The notes under the pieces: model-generated
Told to the model about the DNA's origin: nothing
Seen by the model: the letters and a program-made list of their open reading frames with translations, nothing else
Databases searched by the model: none
Shown here: positions 1 through 7,261 of the stretch, piece by piece
Layout of the letters: every line of letters begins with the position of its first letter
Numbering within the stretch: the stretch's first letter is position 1
From: JAAYXS01 sp043820985
Lineage (GTDB): Bacteria > Planctomycetota > Phycisphaerae > UBA1845 > Fen-1342
NCBI GenBank assembly: GCA_043820985.1
Contig: JBDRDH010000011.1
Span: forward strand, 1 to 64,000
Reading direction: 5' to 3'
Length of the DNA: 64,000 nucleotides
Translations under genes and position numbers: made by a program

Positions 1-605
1 AGGGCCTGGCGTGCTTTGGTGGTTTCTGGCAGGATTTGCCACGGCCGGCCGCGTTGTAGAACCTCCAGCCGCGAGCGTTTCGCACCGATGGCGGCGGGGT
101 GATTGAGGACGATAGCGTCCAGTTTTTTGTGGTGCAGCTTGCGCTCGGCATTGCGGCGTGGGGACATGTCCTCCAGTGCGAAGCCGATGACAACCTGATC
201 GTCCCGGCGGTTGGCAGCCAGCGTGGCCAGAATGTCAACGGTGGGGCGCAATTTCAGGGTGATATCCTCAGCCGTTTTCTTACGCTTGGTGTGGTATGGT
301 TGGGCGGGTGTATAGTCGGCCACCGCCGCGGCCATGATCAGGGCGTCGTGCTTCGGCCAAAGCTGTTGACAGGTGTCGAGCATCTGTGCCGCGGAGATTA
401 GGGCGACGGTCCGTACGCCAGTGGGTTTGGGGAGGGCCACCGGGCCGTGCACGAGGGTGACTTGCCAGCCGCGCCGTTGGGCCGCGGTGGCCAGGGCAAA
501 GCCCATCTTGCCGGAGGAGTCATTTGAAAGATAGCGTACTGAGTCGATGTATTCACGTGTCGGGCCGGCGGTGATCAAAACACGTGGTTTTCGCCGGGGC
601 GACAT
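1..605 (-). CDS. coaB: Phosphopantothenate-cysteine ligase (CoaB), partial
   Basis: The minus frame opens with ATG at 605 and stays open to the left edge, so the C-terminus is missing. The translation starts MSPRRKPRVLITAGPTREYI and continues with the 'SNDSSGKMG' motif, the nucleotide/substrate-binding start of CoaB; later it carries 'AAAVADYTP' and 'VIGFALED', also typical. CoaB joins cysteine to 4'-phosphopantothenate in coenzyme A synthesis. The start lies one base after the coaC stop, so the two are translated in sequence. In most bacteria both activities are one CoaBC chain; here they are separate genes. The start is supported by position only; I see no strong Shine-Dalgarno sequence. 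Confidence 0.9.
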   Translation of the reverse strand, partial: MSPRRKPRVLITAGPTREYIDSVRYLSNDSSGKMGFALATAAQRRGWQVTLVHGPVALPKPTGVRTVALISAAQMLDTCQQLWPKHDALIMAAAVADYTPAQPYHTKRKKTAEDITLKLRPTVDILATLAANRRDDQVVIGFALEDMSPRRNAERKLHHKKLDAIVLNHPAAIGAKRSRLEVLQRGRPWQILPETTKARQA

Positions 606-606
606 G

Positions 607-1257
607 TCAGGATGGGCTGACCGCGGACGAGCGTTGCTTGGGCGGATTGCATAACAACTGCTCGCTGACGGTCTCAAAAAGGACTTCGGGTTCGGTCATG
701 CGGCCGGGGCCGGTATCGCCACAGGCCAGCCAACCCTCGTCCGGTCCGACCAGGATAATGCTGGAATCGCGGAGCAACTCGATGTTGCGCTGGACGGCGG
801 GGTTAAGCCACATGCGGGTGTTCATGGCGGGGGCCAGCATGACTGGGCTGTCCGCGCCAAGCAGCAGCGTGCTGACGAGGTCGTCGGCGATGCCGCTGGC
901 GAGTTTACCAATGATGTTGGCGGTGGCCGGGGCGACCAGAATCAAGTCGGCGCGCTCGCAGAGTGCCAGGTGCTGAAACTCAACCGGCGAGGTGCGGCGC
1001 CACATGTTGGTATAAGTGGGCCGGCCCGTGAGGGCCCGGAAAGTGGTTTCGCCGATGAAGCGCCTGCCATTGCGTGTGAGAGCGACAGTGACTCCGCAGC
1101 CGGACTGTACGAGGCTGGAGGTGAGGGTGGCGGTTTTGTAGGCGGCAATGCCACCGGAGATACAGACGAGCACCTCGTAACCGGCGAGGGTTGGTTGGTT
1201 GCCAACACTCTTGCCAGTGGTCGGCCTGGCTGAATTAGGCTTCTGGCGGGCTTTCAA
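607..1257 (-). CDS. coaC: Phosphopantothenoylcysteine decarboxylase (CoaC), stand-alone
   Basis: This 216-aa flavoprotein of the HFCD family has 'VCISGGIAAYKT' (FMN binding) near residue 32, the catalytic-type His in 'EFQHLAL', 'APATANIIGKLASGIADDL', and the substrate clamp 'APAMNTRMW'. It decarboxylates 4'-phosphopantothenoylcysteine to phosphopantetheine in CoA synthesis. It ends before a CoaB domain would begin; coaB follows as its own ORF. The listed start is TTG and overlaps the end of rpoZ by 23 bases; a later start is possible because residues 1-27 are not conserved-looking. Family assignment is firm, the start is not. Confidence 0.9.
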   Translation of the reverse strand: MKARQKPNSARPTTGKSVGNQPTLAGYEVLVCISGGIAAYKTATLTSSLVQSGCGVTVALTRNGRRFIGETTFRALTGRPTYTNMWRRTSPVEFQHLALCERADLILVAPATANIIGKLASGIADDLVSTLLLGADSPVMLAPAMNTRMWLNPAVQRNIELLRDSSIILVGPDEGWLACGDTGPGRMTEPEVLFETVSEQLLCNPPKQRSSAVSPS

Positions 1258-1459
1258 TTCCGGAGGCCTCGAAGTCGATGGTGACCTTATCCTGGAGAAT
1301 CTCTTCGATCACTACTTCCATGGGTGTCAGGCCGCTGGTATCCACCATGGGCCGGGCACCCTGAAGCAACTCCAGCCAGCGCTTCTGAATAAGCGCGGTT
1401 AACTTGAAACGGCCACCTACCTTGCGGATGATGTCGTCGTTTTGCAGTGTTTCGATCAT
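1235..1459 (-). CDS. rpoZ: RNA polymerase omega subunit-like protein
   Basis: This 74-aa protein has the omega/Rpb6 core: 'DDIIRKVGGRFKLTALIQKR' followed by an acidic C-terminal part. Omega stabilises the beta-prime subunit in RNA polymerase. Its ATG overlaps the gmk stop codon (ATGA), and gmk-rpoZ-coaBC is a common bacterial gene order, which supports the call. The C-terminal half is less typical, and no function beyond polymerase assembly can be read from it. Confidence 0.8.
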   Translation of the reverse strand: MIETLQNDDIIRKVGGRFKLTALIQKRWLELLQGARPMVDTSGLTPMEVVIEEILQDKVTIDFEASGIESPPEA

Positions 1460-2037
1460 GCCGGCTGGATCTCCCGTTCAAGGATCCTCATCACTTCGCT
1501 AACCGAATCCTCTAGTATATCATTGGTGATGAAATATTGGTAGTGGCCGCTGTTACGAGCAAAGGCAATTTCTCCGTCGGCCTGGGCCAGGCGGCGGTCC
1601 TGGAGGGCCTGAGTTTCGGTCTGGCGACCTTCCAGGCGGGCTTTCAGCGTCTCCATGGTGGGCGGCAGCACGAATACCCGGATCGAATCCGGCACCCGCT
1701 GGGCGATCTGGGCGCCACCCTGCACGTCAATCTCGAGCACCACAATTTCGCCGCTTGCGACCGCCGCGTCGATCGGAGCACGCGGCGTGCCGTAGCTGTG
1801 ACCGAGATACTCGGCGTGCTCCAGCAGTTCGTCGTTAGCGAGCATGTGGTCGTACTCTTCCTGGGTGATGAAGTGATAGGCCTGGCCGTCCTGCTCGTCG
1901 CCGCGTTTCGGACGAGTGGTGACCGAGACTGACCAGCGGCTGTTCGGAATGCGACTGAGCAGCTCGTTACAGATGCAAGTCTTGCCGGTGCCGGACGGCC
2001 CACTGATTACTACCAGTTTACCGGTTTTTTTGCTCAT
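1456..2037 (-). CDS. gmk: Guanylate kinase
   Basis: From ATG at 2037 (MSKKTGKLVVISGPSGTGKT) this is a 193-aa guanylate kinase, the usual length. It has the P-loop 'GPSGTGKT', the GMP-binding stretch 'SVTTRPKRGDEQDGQAYHF' and 'EHAEYLGHSYGTPRAPI'. It phosphorylates GMP to GDP. The open frame extends upstream to 2166, but that extension is only a translated octamer repeat (LVASLPGCLVASLP-like), so the inner ATG is chosen. The gene lies between murG and rpoZ on the same strand. Confidence 0.95.
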   Translation of the reverse strand: MSKKTGKLVVISGPSGTGKTCICNELLSRIPNSRWSVSVTTRPKRGDEQDGQAYHFITQEEYDHMLANDELLEHAEYLGHSYGTPRAPIDAAVASGEIVVLEIDVQGGAQIAQRVPDSIRVFVLPPTMETLKARLEGRQTETQALQDRRLAQADGEIAFARNSGHYQYFITNDILEDSVSEVMRILEREIQPA

Positions 2038-2060
2038 GGGATGGATTATGGGATGAAGAA

Positions 2061-2140
2061 GGCAACTGGGCAACAAGGCAACTAGGCAACAAGGCAACGA
2101 GGCAACCAGGCAACCAGGCAACGAGGCAACCAGGCAACTG
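2061..2140. repeat. Ten-unit octamer tandem repeat GGCAACNN
   Basis: Ten uninterrupted 8-bp units run from 2061 to 2140. Each begins GGCAAC and differs only in the last two bases (TG, AA, TA, AA, GA, CA, CA, GA, CA, TG). It fills most of the gap between the murG stop and the gmk start. The unit length is not a multiple of three, so copy changes would shift any frame read through it. Confidence 0.95.
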
Positions 2141-2150
2141 GGGCTGGTGG

Positions 2151-3248
2151 TTAGTTGCGGAGCCAACGGGCTACATCCGCTGCGGCCTGGGGGCGGCCGA
2201 GACGGGTGGCGGCGGTGGCCATCTCATGGTGGATCTCATCATCAGCCATTTGCTCCAGGGCCGTGAGTAGCGGGGTGTGGTTTTTCGCCGGTTCGAGGTG
2301 ATCTTCGAGCAGGATGGCGGCGCCGGCGTCCACCAGCACCTGGGCGTTGACGTGTTGGTGCCGGTCGCGGTGATAGGGATAAGGCAGCAATATCGCCGGT
2401 TTACCCAGCATCGTCAGCTCGGCCAGGGTCGAGGCTCCGGCCCGGGATACGACCGCGTCCGCCGCCGCCAGGGCCAGCCACATTTCGTGAGTGAAGGCGA
2501 CGACGCGGGCGGGAGCGCCGGCGGTTTCGTATGCGCGGCGGGTTTCCTCCTCGTCGGTGGGGCCGCTGAGGTGTAGAAGCTGCCAGTCGGGGTGATTCTT
2601 CAGGAAATCCGGCCAGACGCGTTGCATGGCGCGATTGACCGTGCGGGCGCCCTGTGAAGCGCCGGTAACCAGCAGGACCGGGCGGCCGGGGTCGAGTTCG
2701 AATCGGCGACAGCCGGCGGTGGGATCGGCCGCGGCGAAGTCGGCCCGGATCGGGCAGCCCAGAGTCTGACAATTTGTGCCAGGTGGAAAGAATTCACGCG
2801 AGATGTCCCACTGCGCGGCGACCAGGTCGGCGTAGCGCGCCAGGTAACGATTGGCCCGGCCGGGGATGGCGTCGGGGTTGAGGATGGCGGTCTTGATTCC
2901 CAGCGCGCGGGCGGCAACCACTGGTGGACCGGCGGCGTAGCCACCCAGGCCGAGTACGGCGCGCGGGCGCTGCTCGGCAAGATACGTGCGTGCGGCGGCG
3001 ACACTCTGGCGCCAGGACAACCAAAAGCGTGGCCAACGCCAGGGGGTCATGGTGACGGGTTGGACGGCTTGCTCGATCTGGCGATAGCCGGTGGGTTCGA
3101 GCAGCTTACGATCGAGGGCACGCTGGGTGGTAAAAAAAGTGATCTCAGCGTCCGGCTCGGCGGTAACCAGCGCGGCGGCGACGGCCAAGCCGGGGTAGAG
3201 ATGTCCACCGGTACCGCCGCCCGCGAAAACGTATTGGTTGGGTTTCAT
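2151..3248 (-). CDS. murG: UDP-GlcNAc:lipid I N-acetylglucosaminyltransferase (MurG)
   Basis: This 365-aa GT28 enzyme starts MKPNQYVFAGGGTGGHLYPG with the glycine-rich lipid I loop. Further motifs are 'LGLGGYAAGPPVVAARALG', 'LLVTGASQGARTVNRAM' and, in the UDP-GlcNAc site, 'VSRAGASTLAELTMLGKPAILLPYP'. It makes lipid II at the cytoplasmic face of the membrane, so this planctomycete-like organism retains the last cytoplasmic step of peptidoglycan synthesis. It is first in the murG-gmk-rpoZ-coaC-coaB run. No clear Shine-Dalgarno sequence precedes the ATG. Confidence 0.96.
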   Translation of the reverse strand: MKPNQYVFAGGGTGGHLYPGLAVAAALVTAEPDAEITFFTTQRALDRKLLEPTGYRQIEQAVQPVTMTPWRWPRFWLSWRQSVAAARTYLAEQRPRAVLGLGGYAAGPPVVAARALGIKTAILNPDAIPGRANRYLARYADLVAAQWDISREFFPPGTNCQTLGCPIRADFAAADPTAGCRRFELDPGRPVLLVTGASQGARTVNRAMQRVWPDFLKNHPDWQLLHLSGPTDEEETRRAYETAGAPARVVAFTHEMWLALAAADAVVSRAGASTLAELTMLGKPAILLPYPYHRDRHQHVNAQVLVDAGAAILLEDHLEPAKNHTPLLTALEQMADDEIHHEMATAATRLGRPQAAADVARWLRN

Positions 3249-3334
3249 GGGATGTGCATGATAGCGTGGGGCGCGGTGGATGCACTATGCGGGCCAACGT
3301 GCCGCTCAAGTGCGTTTGGGATCATAGCCAGTGG

Positions 3335-3363
3335 TTGACAACGGACGGCAGATGTGGTAACCT
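3335..3363 (+). promoter_or_regulatory. Sigma70-type promoter for the PEP-CTERM gene at 3458
   Basis: TTGACA at 3335-3340 is a perfect -35 box, followed by a 17-base spacer and TAACCT at 3358-3363. The start codon lies about 95 bases downstream, with AGGAGG at 3445-3450. The -10 match is moderate; TAATAT at 3363-3368 is an alternative with too long a spacer. Confidence 0.5.
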
Positions 3364-3457
3364 AATATACACTTATCAGATGTGGCGTTCGGGGGAATGT
3401 GATGAGTCCCCACGCTGCATATGAAGTCAAGTCAAACCACATACAGGAGGCAAGGAA

Positions 3458-4288
3458 ATGAGCACATCGTGGAAGAGGGTTATCGGATTGACGGGAGCAC
3501 TGGTCTGTTTTGCGCTCATGGCGATGCCGCAAGCGCTGGCGGACAATCTTTACGGTCTTCATTACAACTCGCGGAACCTGTACAGCGTCTCTGAGACCGA
3601 CGCGTCGGTAAGTCTGATCGGCAACACCGGCGTGGCCCTCGGAGGCATGGACATGTCGTCCGATGGTTTCCTTTACGGCATCACCACCGGCTCGAGCGCT
3701 TCTCTCTACCGGATTGACCCGAGCACCGCCGATACGACCATGATCGGGCCGCTGGGACTCGGATTCGTGTTCGAGGGCGCCCTGGTCATCTCGCCGGAAG
3801 GCGTCCTGTACGGCACCAACGGCGACGCGGCCAGCAGCCCGCAGCTATTCACCATCGACATCAATACGGGGACCGCGACCGTCGTCGGGATCATTACTGG
3901 CGGAAACCACGACGTCAACGGGTTGGCCTGGCGAAGCGACGGAATGCTGGTCGGCATGGACGGCAACCAGAATGTGCTCCTCAAAATCAACCCCGCCACC
4001 GCCGTGAGCTCGGTGATTACGCTGTTCACACCGAACATCGGGTTGGCCGGTGGCATGGCGGTGTACGACGGCACGGGCTATTTCGCGACCGGTGGCAGTG
4101 TGGTCGGCGGGACGAACGAGCTCTACAGATTCGACCTGTTTACCGGCGCGCACACCCTGATTGCGGGATTTCCGGCCGACGAGATCACCGGTCTGGGGTT
4201 CTCCGCCCTGGCGGCTGTCCCAGAGCCGACCTCCGTCGTGCTGTTGGCGCTGGGTGGCCTCGCGGCGCTGAACCGTCGCCGGCGGTAA
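3458..4288 (+). CDS. PEP-CTERM sorting domain protein with propeller-like repeats
   Basis: This 276-aa secreted protein has a signal peptide (hydrophobic 'LTGALVCFALMAMPQALA', residues 10-27). The middle part repeats short units such as 'LYRIDPSTADTTMIGPLG' and 'LFTIDINTGTATVVG', as in DUF4394 or SMP-30-like propellers. The tail is 'VPEPTSVVLLALGGLAALNRRRR', a classic PEP-CTERM signal: PEP motif, membrane segment, arginine cluster. Such tails are processed by exosortase at the cell surface; no exosortase gene is in this window. AGGAGG 8 bases upstream supports the start. The ligand or structural role is unknown. Confidence 0.9.
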   Translation: MSTSWKRVIGLTGALVCFALMAMPQALADNLYGLHYNSRNLYSVSETDASVSLIGNTGVALGGMDMSSDGFLYGITTGSSASLYRIDPSTADTTMIGPLGLGFVFEGALVISPEGVLYGTNGDAASSPQLFTIDINTGTATVVGIITGGNHDVNGLAWRSDGMLVGMDGNQNVLLKINPATAVSSVITLFTPNIGLAGGMAVYDGTGYFATGGSVVGGTNELYRFDLFTGAHTLIAGFPADEITGLGFSALAAVPEPTSVVLLALGGLAALNRRRR

Positions 4289-4300
4289 GCGCCGCCAAAC

Positions 4301-4370
4301 AGAGGAAAAGGGGATACAGCAGAGGAAAAGCAGAGGAAAAGGGGATAAAGAGGAAAAGGGGATAAGTTCA
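4301..4370 (+). repeat. Left REP-like repeat cluster of the RAYT gene
   Basis: AGAGGAAAAGGGGATA occurs at 4301-4316, 4332-4347 and 4349-4364, with a truncated copy (AGAGGAAAAG) at 4321-4330. The last copy continues as AAGTTCA into the transposase stop codon (4368-4370). The same core occurs inverted at 5095-5149 on the other side of the transposase gene. Confidence 0.85.
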
Positions 4371-5060
4371 TTTATCGTTGGGCGCCGGCGTTCGGCGGGG
4401 CCGGCCGCGGGGGCGGAAGGTGTGGATAAGAGCCAAGCGGGCCGCGGTGCGGCGTTGCCAAGATTCGTCGCCGAAGGGGCGGCCGCGTTGCAGGCTGGTC
4501 CGGACGGCTGCCACTTCCTCATCGGTCTCCGGCTGGTTCACACGTTGCACCCAGTTTCGCGGGGGCGGCAGCGGCCAGGCTGACAGCAGCGGAACATCCG
4601 CCGTGACGCCCGGATGGCGGCGGCGCCACAGGCTGCACCAGCGCCACGTTTCGGCCCGCGCCACCAAACCTGACCGCAGCGCGTTCCGCTCGACGTAGCG
4701 GCCGACCGCCAGCAGGTGCATGTCGTCCTGCACGGGGAACGACTTGTACGTGCCCTGGTAGACGTGGCCTTCGCCGACGCGTCGCCGGGCGGACCGCCAA
4801 CGGCGGGCGTGCGTGGTCGTCAGCCGCTGCATGAAGCCGCCGAGCTGGCCATCGCGGCGCGGCCAGAGCAGCAGGTGCCAGTGGTTTGGCATCAGGCAGT
4901 AGGCCAGCAGGCGCAGCGGCACGTGTTCGAGCGTCTCGGCCAGGACGCGCTCGAAGGCGGCGTAGTCTCCGTCGGTAAAGAAGAGCTTGGCGCGGTTGTT
5001 TCCACGATTGAGCACGTGGAACACCACGCCGCCGGGCTGGATGCGTGCGGTTCGAGGCAT
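4368..5060 (-). CDS. REP-associated tyrosine transposase (RAYT, Y1/HUH family)
   Basis: This 230-aa protein has the Y1 transposase hallmarks: 'YCLMPNHWHLLLWP' with the metal-binding His60-Trp-His62 pair, and 'AVGRYVERNALRSGLV' carrying the likely nucleophile Tyr122, followed by 'WRWCS'. RAYTs nick and rejoin single-stranded REP hairpins and are usually single-copy domesticated genes. GGAGGT lies directly before the ATG. Both ends are flanked by inverted AAAAGGGGATAAG repeats, as expected for a RAYT with its cognate repeats. It looks intact. The C-terminal ~60 residues are basic and probably bind DNA. Confidence 0.93.
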   Translation of the reverse strand: MPRTARIQPGGVVFHVLNRGNNRAKLFFTDGDYAAFERVLAETLEHVPLRLLAYCLMPNHWHLLLWPRRDGQLGGFMQRLTTTHARRWRSARRRVGEGHVYQGTYKSFPVQDDMHLLAVGRYVERNALRSGLVARAETWRWCSLWRRRHPGVTADVPLLSAWPLPPPRNWVQRVNQPETDEEVAAVRTSLQRGRPFGDESWQRRTAARLALIHTFRPRGRPRRTPAPNDK

Positions 5061-5094
5061 ACCTCCAGGGTATCAGATGCCAATCCCGGCGTCA

Positions 5095-5149
5095 ATAATG
5101 TACTTATCCCCTTTTCTCTTATTATAATGTACTTATCCCCTTTTCTCTT
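5095..5149 (-). repeat. Right REP-like repeat pair, inverted relative to 4301-4370
   Basis: Two identical 26-bp copies (5095-5120 and 5124-5149) contain TACTTATCCCCTTTTCTC, with a period of 29 bases. They are the reverse complement of the left cluster with two mismatches. The second copy includes the stop codon and last codons of the MFS gene (stop at 5133-5135). Confidence 0.9.
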
Positions 5150-6527
5150 TCCGCGCCGACTCGCACGTCTGAGTTGGCTCGCTTGCCACGATCGGAGCAT
5201 CGATTGAGCCAGCCGAGGGCCGCACTGAAAGCGTTCGAATCCCCACTGTGGCCGGGTGTCGGCCGATGCCGGTGATTCTGAAGAGCAGCGGGATGGTCAT
5301 CGCCCGGCCGAGTGACGAGAGGGCGAAGATCAGCATATACGCGGCTTGCTGCCCGGCCAGCAGCTTCAGCAGCAGGCCGCCGGCCAGCGAGCCTCCGACG
5401 ATGGCCACCGCGTTGATGAGGTTGAAAGTGGTCAGCACGCTCGTGCGCTCATCGTCGCGGATCGTGTCGAACAGCAACAAGAACGTGCCCAGTTCGTAGG
5501 CCCCCCAGGCAATCCCCGCGACGACCTGTACGACGAGCAGGAACGGAAGTGACGTCGAAACCAACCAGAGCGCGGCCAAGGGCACGATGCCGACGCCCCC
5601 AATCCAGAGCAGACGCTGTGGGCCGAAACGCTGCGCCAGACGTCCGAACGCCGGCATTGCCAACATCTTCGCGGCAAAGGCCGTGGCCAGCAGCGAGACA
5701 TACGCAGCGTACGAAAACTCCGCCTCCCGGAGCATGTAAGGCGTGAAGTACGGCCCGGCGATCTGGGTGGCAAGCTGAACGATGAACATGTATTTGAGCA
5801 GACGGGCCTCGCCGTTGCCCACTCGCCGAAGGAACTCGCGGGGCGACACGACGCGATCGTCGGACGCCGTCAGGTCTGCTTCACGCTGGGCAGCGAGGAA
5901 GCCCGTGGAGATGAATCGGAATGCACCGGCGGCCGCGAACAGCAAGGTGAATCCGAGCAACGGCAGGCCCCGCGTGGTGGTGGTCTGGAGCACGACGCCA
6001 CCAACGAGCAGTCCCGTCATGACGGCCAACTGGGTAATCAGGGTCCGCGTCGCGAAAAACCGGGCTCGGACCGGACGGGGCACGAGCCGGCCGATCCACG
6101 TATTCCACGCCGGTCCGGTAGCCATTCCAGCCGACCAGTACAGGGCGGCGATCAACAGAACGGCGATCGTCGAGATGTGTCCGAGTACGGCCGCAATAAC
6201 GAGTGGCAGGAAGCTCAACGACTGCAGGGTCGCGCACATCAGAACCCATCGTCGGTGCGAGCCGACTCTGCGGACGGCATATGGTGACACAAGCTGGACC
6301 ACGGAGCCGATGAAGAGCGGTACCGTTGCGATCAGCCCAGCAGTGACTTCGCCGAGACCAACCGCCAGGACAAACGCCGGCAGGTACGACTCCCCCAGGC
6401 CGACCGTGAGGCTGAAAGCCGTGCCATCCGCGACGCTGGCGCGCAGGTCGCGGCGAAGCAGCTTCGGCCGCGCGCCGCGCGCGGGGACTCCGGCGTCGAT
6501 CGACGTTGATGCGGTGACGGAACTCAC
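5133..6527 (-). CDS. MFS transporter
   Basis: This 464-aa protein has about 12 hydrophobic segments. N-terminal pieces such as 'LGESYLPAFVLAVGLGEVTAGLIATVPLF' and the loop 'VSPYAVRRVGSHRRWVL' fit a Major Facilitator permease. The substrate cannot be told. The start used is GTG with no good Shine-Dalgarno sequence, so a somewhat later start is possible. The last residues (ARKEKRG) and the stop codon are supplied by the REP-like repeat at 5124-5149, so repeat insertion appears to have rewritten the tail. It lies 15 bases after the DUF2934-type gene and is probably co-transcribed with it. Confidence 0.88.
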   Translation of the reverse strand: MSSVTASTSIDAGVPARGARPKLLRRDLRASVADGTAFSLTVGLGESYLPAFVLAVGLGEVTAGLIATVPLFIGSVVQLVSPYAVRRVGSHRRWVLMCATLQSLSFLPLVIAAVLGHISTIAVLLIAALYWSAGMATGPAWNTWIGRLVPRPVRARFFATRTLITQLAVMTGLLVGGVVLQTTTTRGLPLLGFTLLFAAAGAFRFISTGFLAAQREADLTASDDRVVSPREFLRRVGNGEARLLKYMFIVQLATQIAGPYFTPYMLREAEFSYAAYVSLLATAFAAKMLAMPAFGRLAQRFGPQRLLWIGGVGIVPLAALWLVSTSLPFLLVVQVVAGIAWGAYELGTFLLLFDTIRDDERTSVLTTFNLINAVAIVGGSLAGGLLLKLLAGQQAAYMLIFALSSLGRAMTIPLLFRITGIGRHPATVGIRTLSVRPSAGSIDAPIVASEPTQTCESARKEKRG

Positions 6528-6542
6528 CGGTCAGGCGTCTCG

Positions 6543-6752
6543 CTACTTTCGCAAAGAGACCGGGGGGCTCTTCAACTCTCTCTCAGCCTGCAGCCAGTCC
6601 GAGAACTGGTCGCCGGGGATGCGCATCTGCATCCTGGTCTGGAAGATTTCGAACGCTCGCGCCCGGAGCCGCTCCTCAGGCACTTTAGTCAGCGTGGGGA
6701 CTATCTTTGCGGATTTCGCGGTTGCAGTTTTTCTCGTGCGAGTCGTGGGCAC
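6543..6752 (-). CDS. Small DUF2934-type protein
   Basis: This 69-aa protein starts at GTG 6752, with AGGAGG 7 bases upstream (6765-6760), a strong start signal. A basic Thr/Lys-rich N-terminus is followed by 'LRARAFEIFQTRM', a short gap and 'DWLQAERELK', the pattern of DUF2934 proteins. Function is unknown. It heads a two-gene unit with the MFS permease. Confidence 0.7.
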   Translation of the reverse strand: MPTTRTRKTATAKSAKIVPTLTKVPEERLRARAFEIFQTRMQMRIPGDQFSDWLQAERELKSPPVSLRK

Positions 6753-7098
6753 GTAGGTACCTCCTGAAAGACCCTAAGCAGAGTTTCGTTGGCCCAGGTG
6801 AGGCTGGCGTGAAATCGGGATGAAACGGCGTTAATGCTGTTTCCAGTTGAAGGGTTTCGCGCTTCGTAATGGCCGTCAAAGACACGAGTCATGAACTCCG
6901 TATGGAGCGATGCATCCAGTCTGGGATGATAGTCTTTCCCCCGGTCGCGGGCGACCCCGATTTTCGTGGATCGTACGGGGCCGTCAGTGGCGGCCGGGCC
7001 GCGAACGTCTCCGTAGATCTGACTGGGCGATTCTTGGAAACCTTTGTTCCTTAAGTAGTTACGTCGCAAAACCCATAAACTTAGCATGTTTGTAAACC

Positions 7099-7115
7099 CA
7101 CGGCCTCTGGCCGTG
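7099..7115. other. Short perfect hairpin next to the solo repeat
   Basis: CACGGCC and GGCCGTG form a 7-bp perfect stem with a 3-base loop. There is no T-run, so it is unlikely to be an intrinsic terminator; it could be the structured part of a REP element whose flank is the repeat at 7126-7156. Confidence 0.6.
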
Positions 7116-7125
7116 TAACCCGAGA

Positions 7126-7156
7126 TGAATGGGGATAAGAGCTGAATGGGGATAAG
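7126..7156 (+). repeat. Solo REP-like repeat pair related to the RAYT flanks
   Basis: TGAATGGGGATAAG occurs at 7126-7139 and 7143-7156 (period 17). The GGGGATAAG core and the following TTC match the repeat that ends the left RAYT cluster. It lies about 2 kb from the transposase gene in a gene-free region. Confidence 0.65.
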
Positions 7157-7261
7157 TTCCTGTTCTGCCCTTCTTCCACCGGCGCAAACACGTGATGCCG
7201 GGGGCTCGCTGGAGACACATGATAGCGAACAGAGCCAGTGACGCACAGCGCGGGGGGCTGG

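Larger units (their letters stand above)
6753..7261. other. Intergenic region with hairpin and solo REP-like repeat
   Basis: This 509-base stretch separates the DUF2934-type gene from mgtE. It holds the ribosome binding site of the former (6760-6765), a hairpin at 7099-7115 and a repeat pair at 7126-7156. A 181-codon open frame crosses it on the minus strand but has no start signal or recognisable domain, so I do not call it. Confidence 0.6.

Noticed and set aside
2038..2166. N-terminal extension of gmk
   Set aside because: It is a translated octamer repeat; guanylate kinase begins at the inner ATG with normal length.
4301..5149. CRISPR array
   Set aside because: Repeats are few, spacers are not of even length, and the gene inside is a RAYT, not a Cas gene.
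5782..6756. 324-codon open frame on the plus strand
   Set aside because: Antisense to the MFS permease and DUF2934-type gene; Arg/Thr/Pro-rich shadow.
6701..7246. 181-codon open frame on the minus strand in the intergenic region
   Set aside because: No ribosome binding site, no domain, and it runs through the repeat and hairpin and into the DUF2934-type gene.
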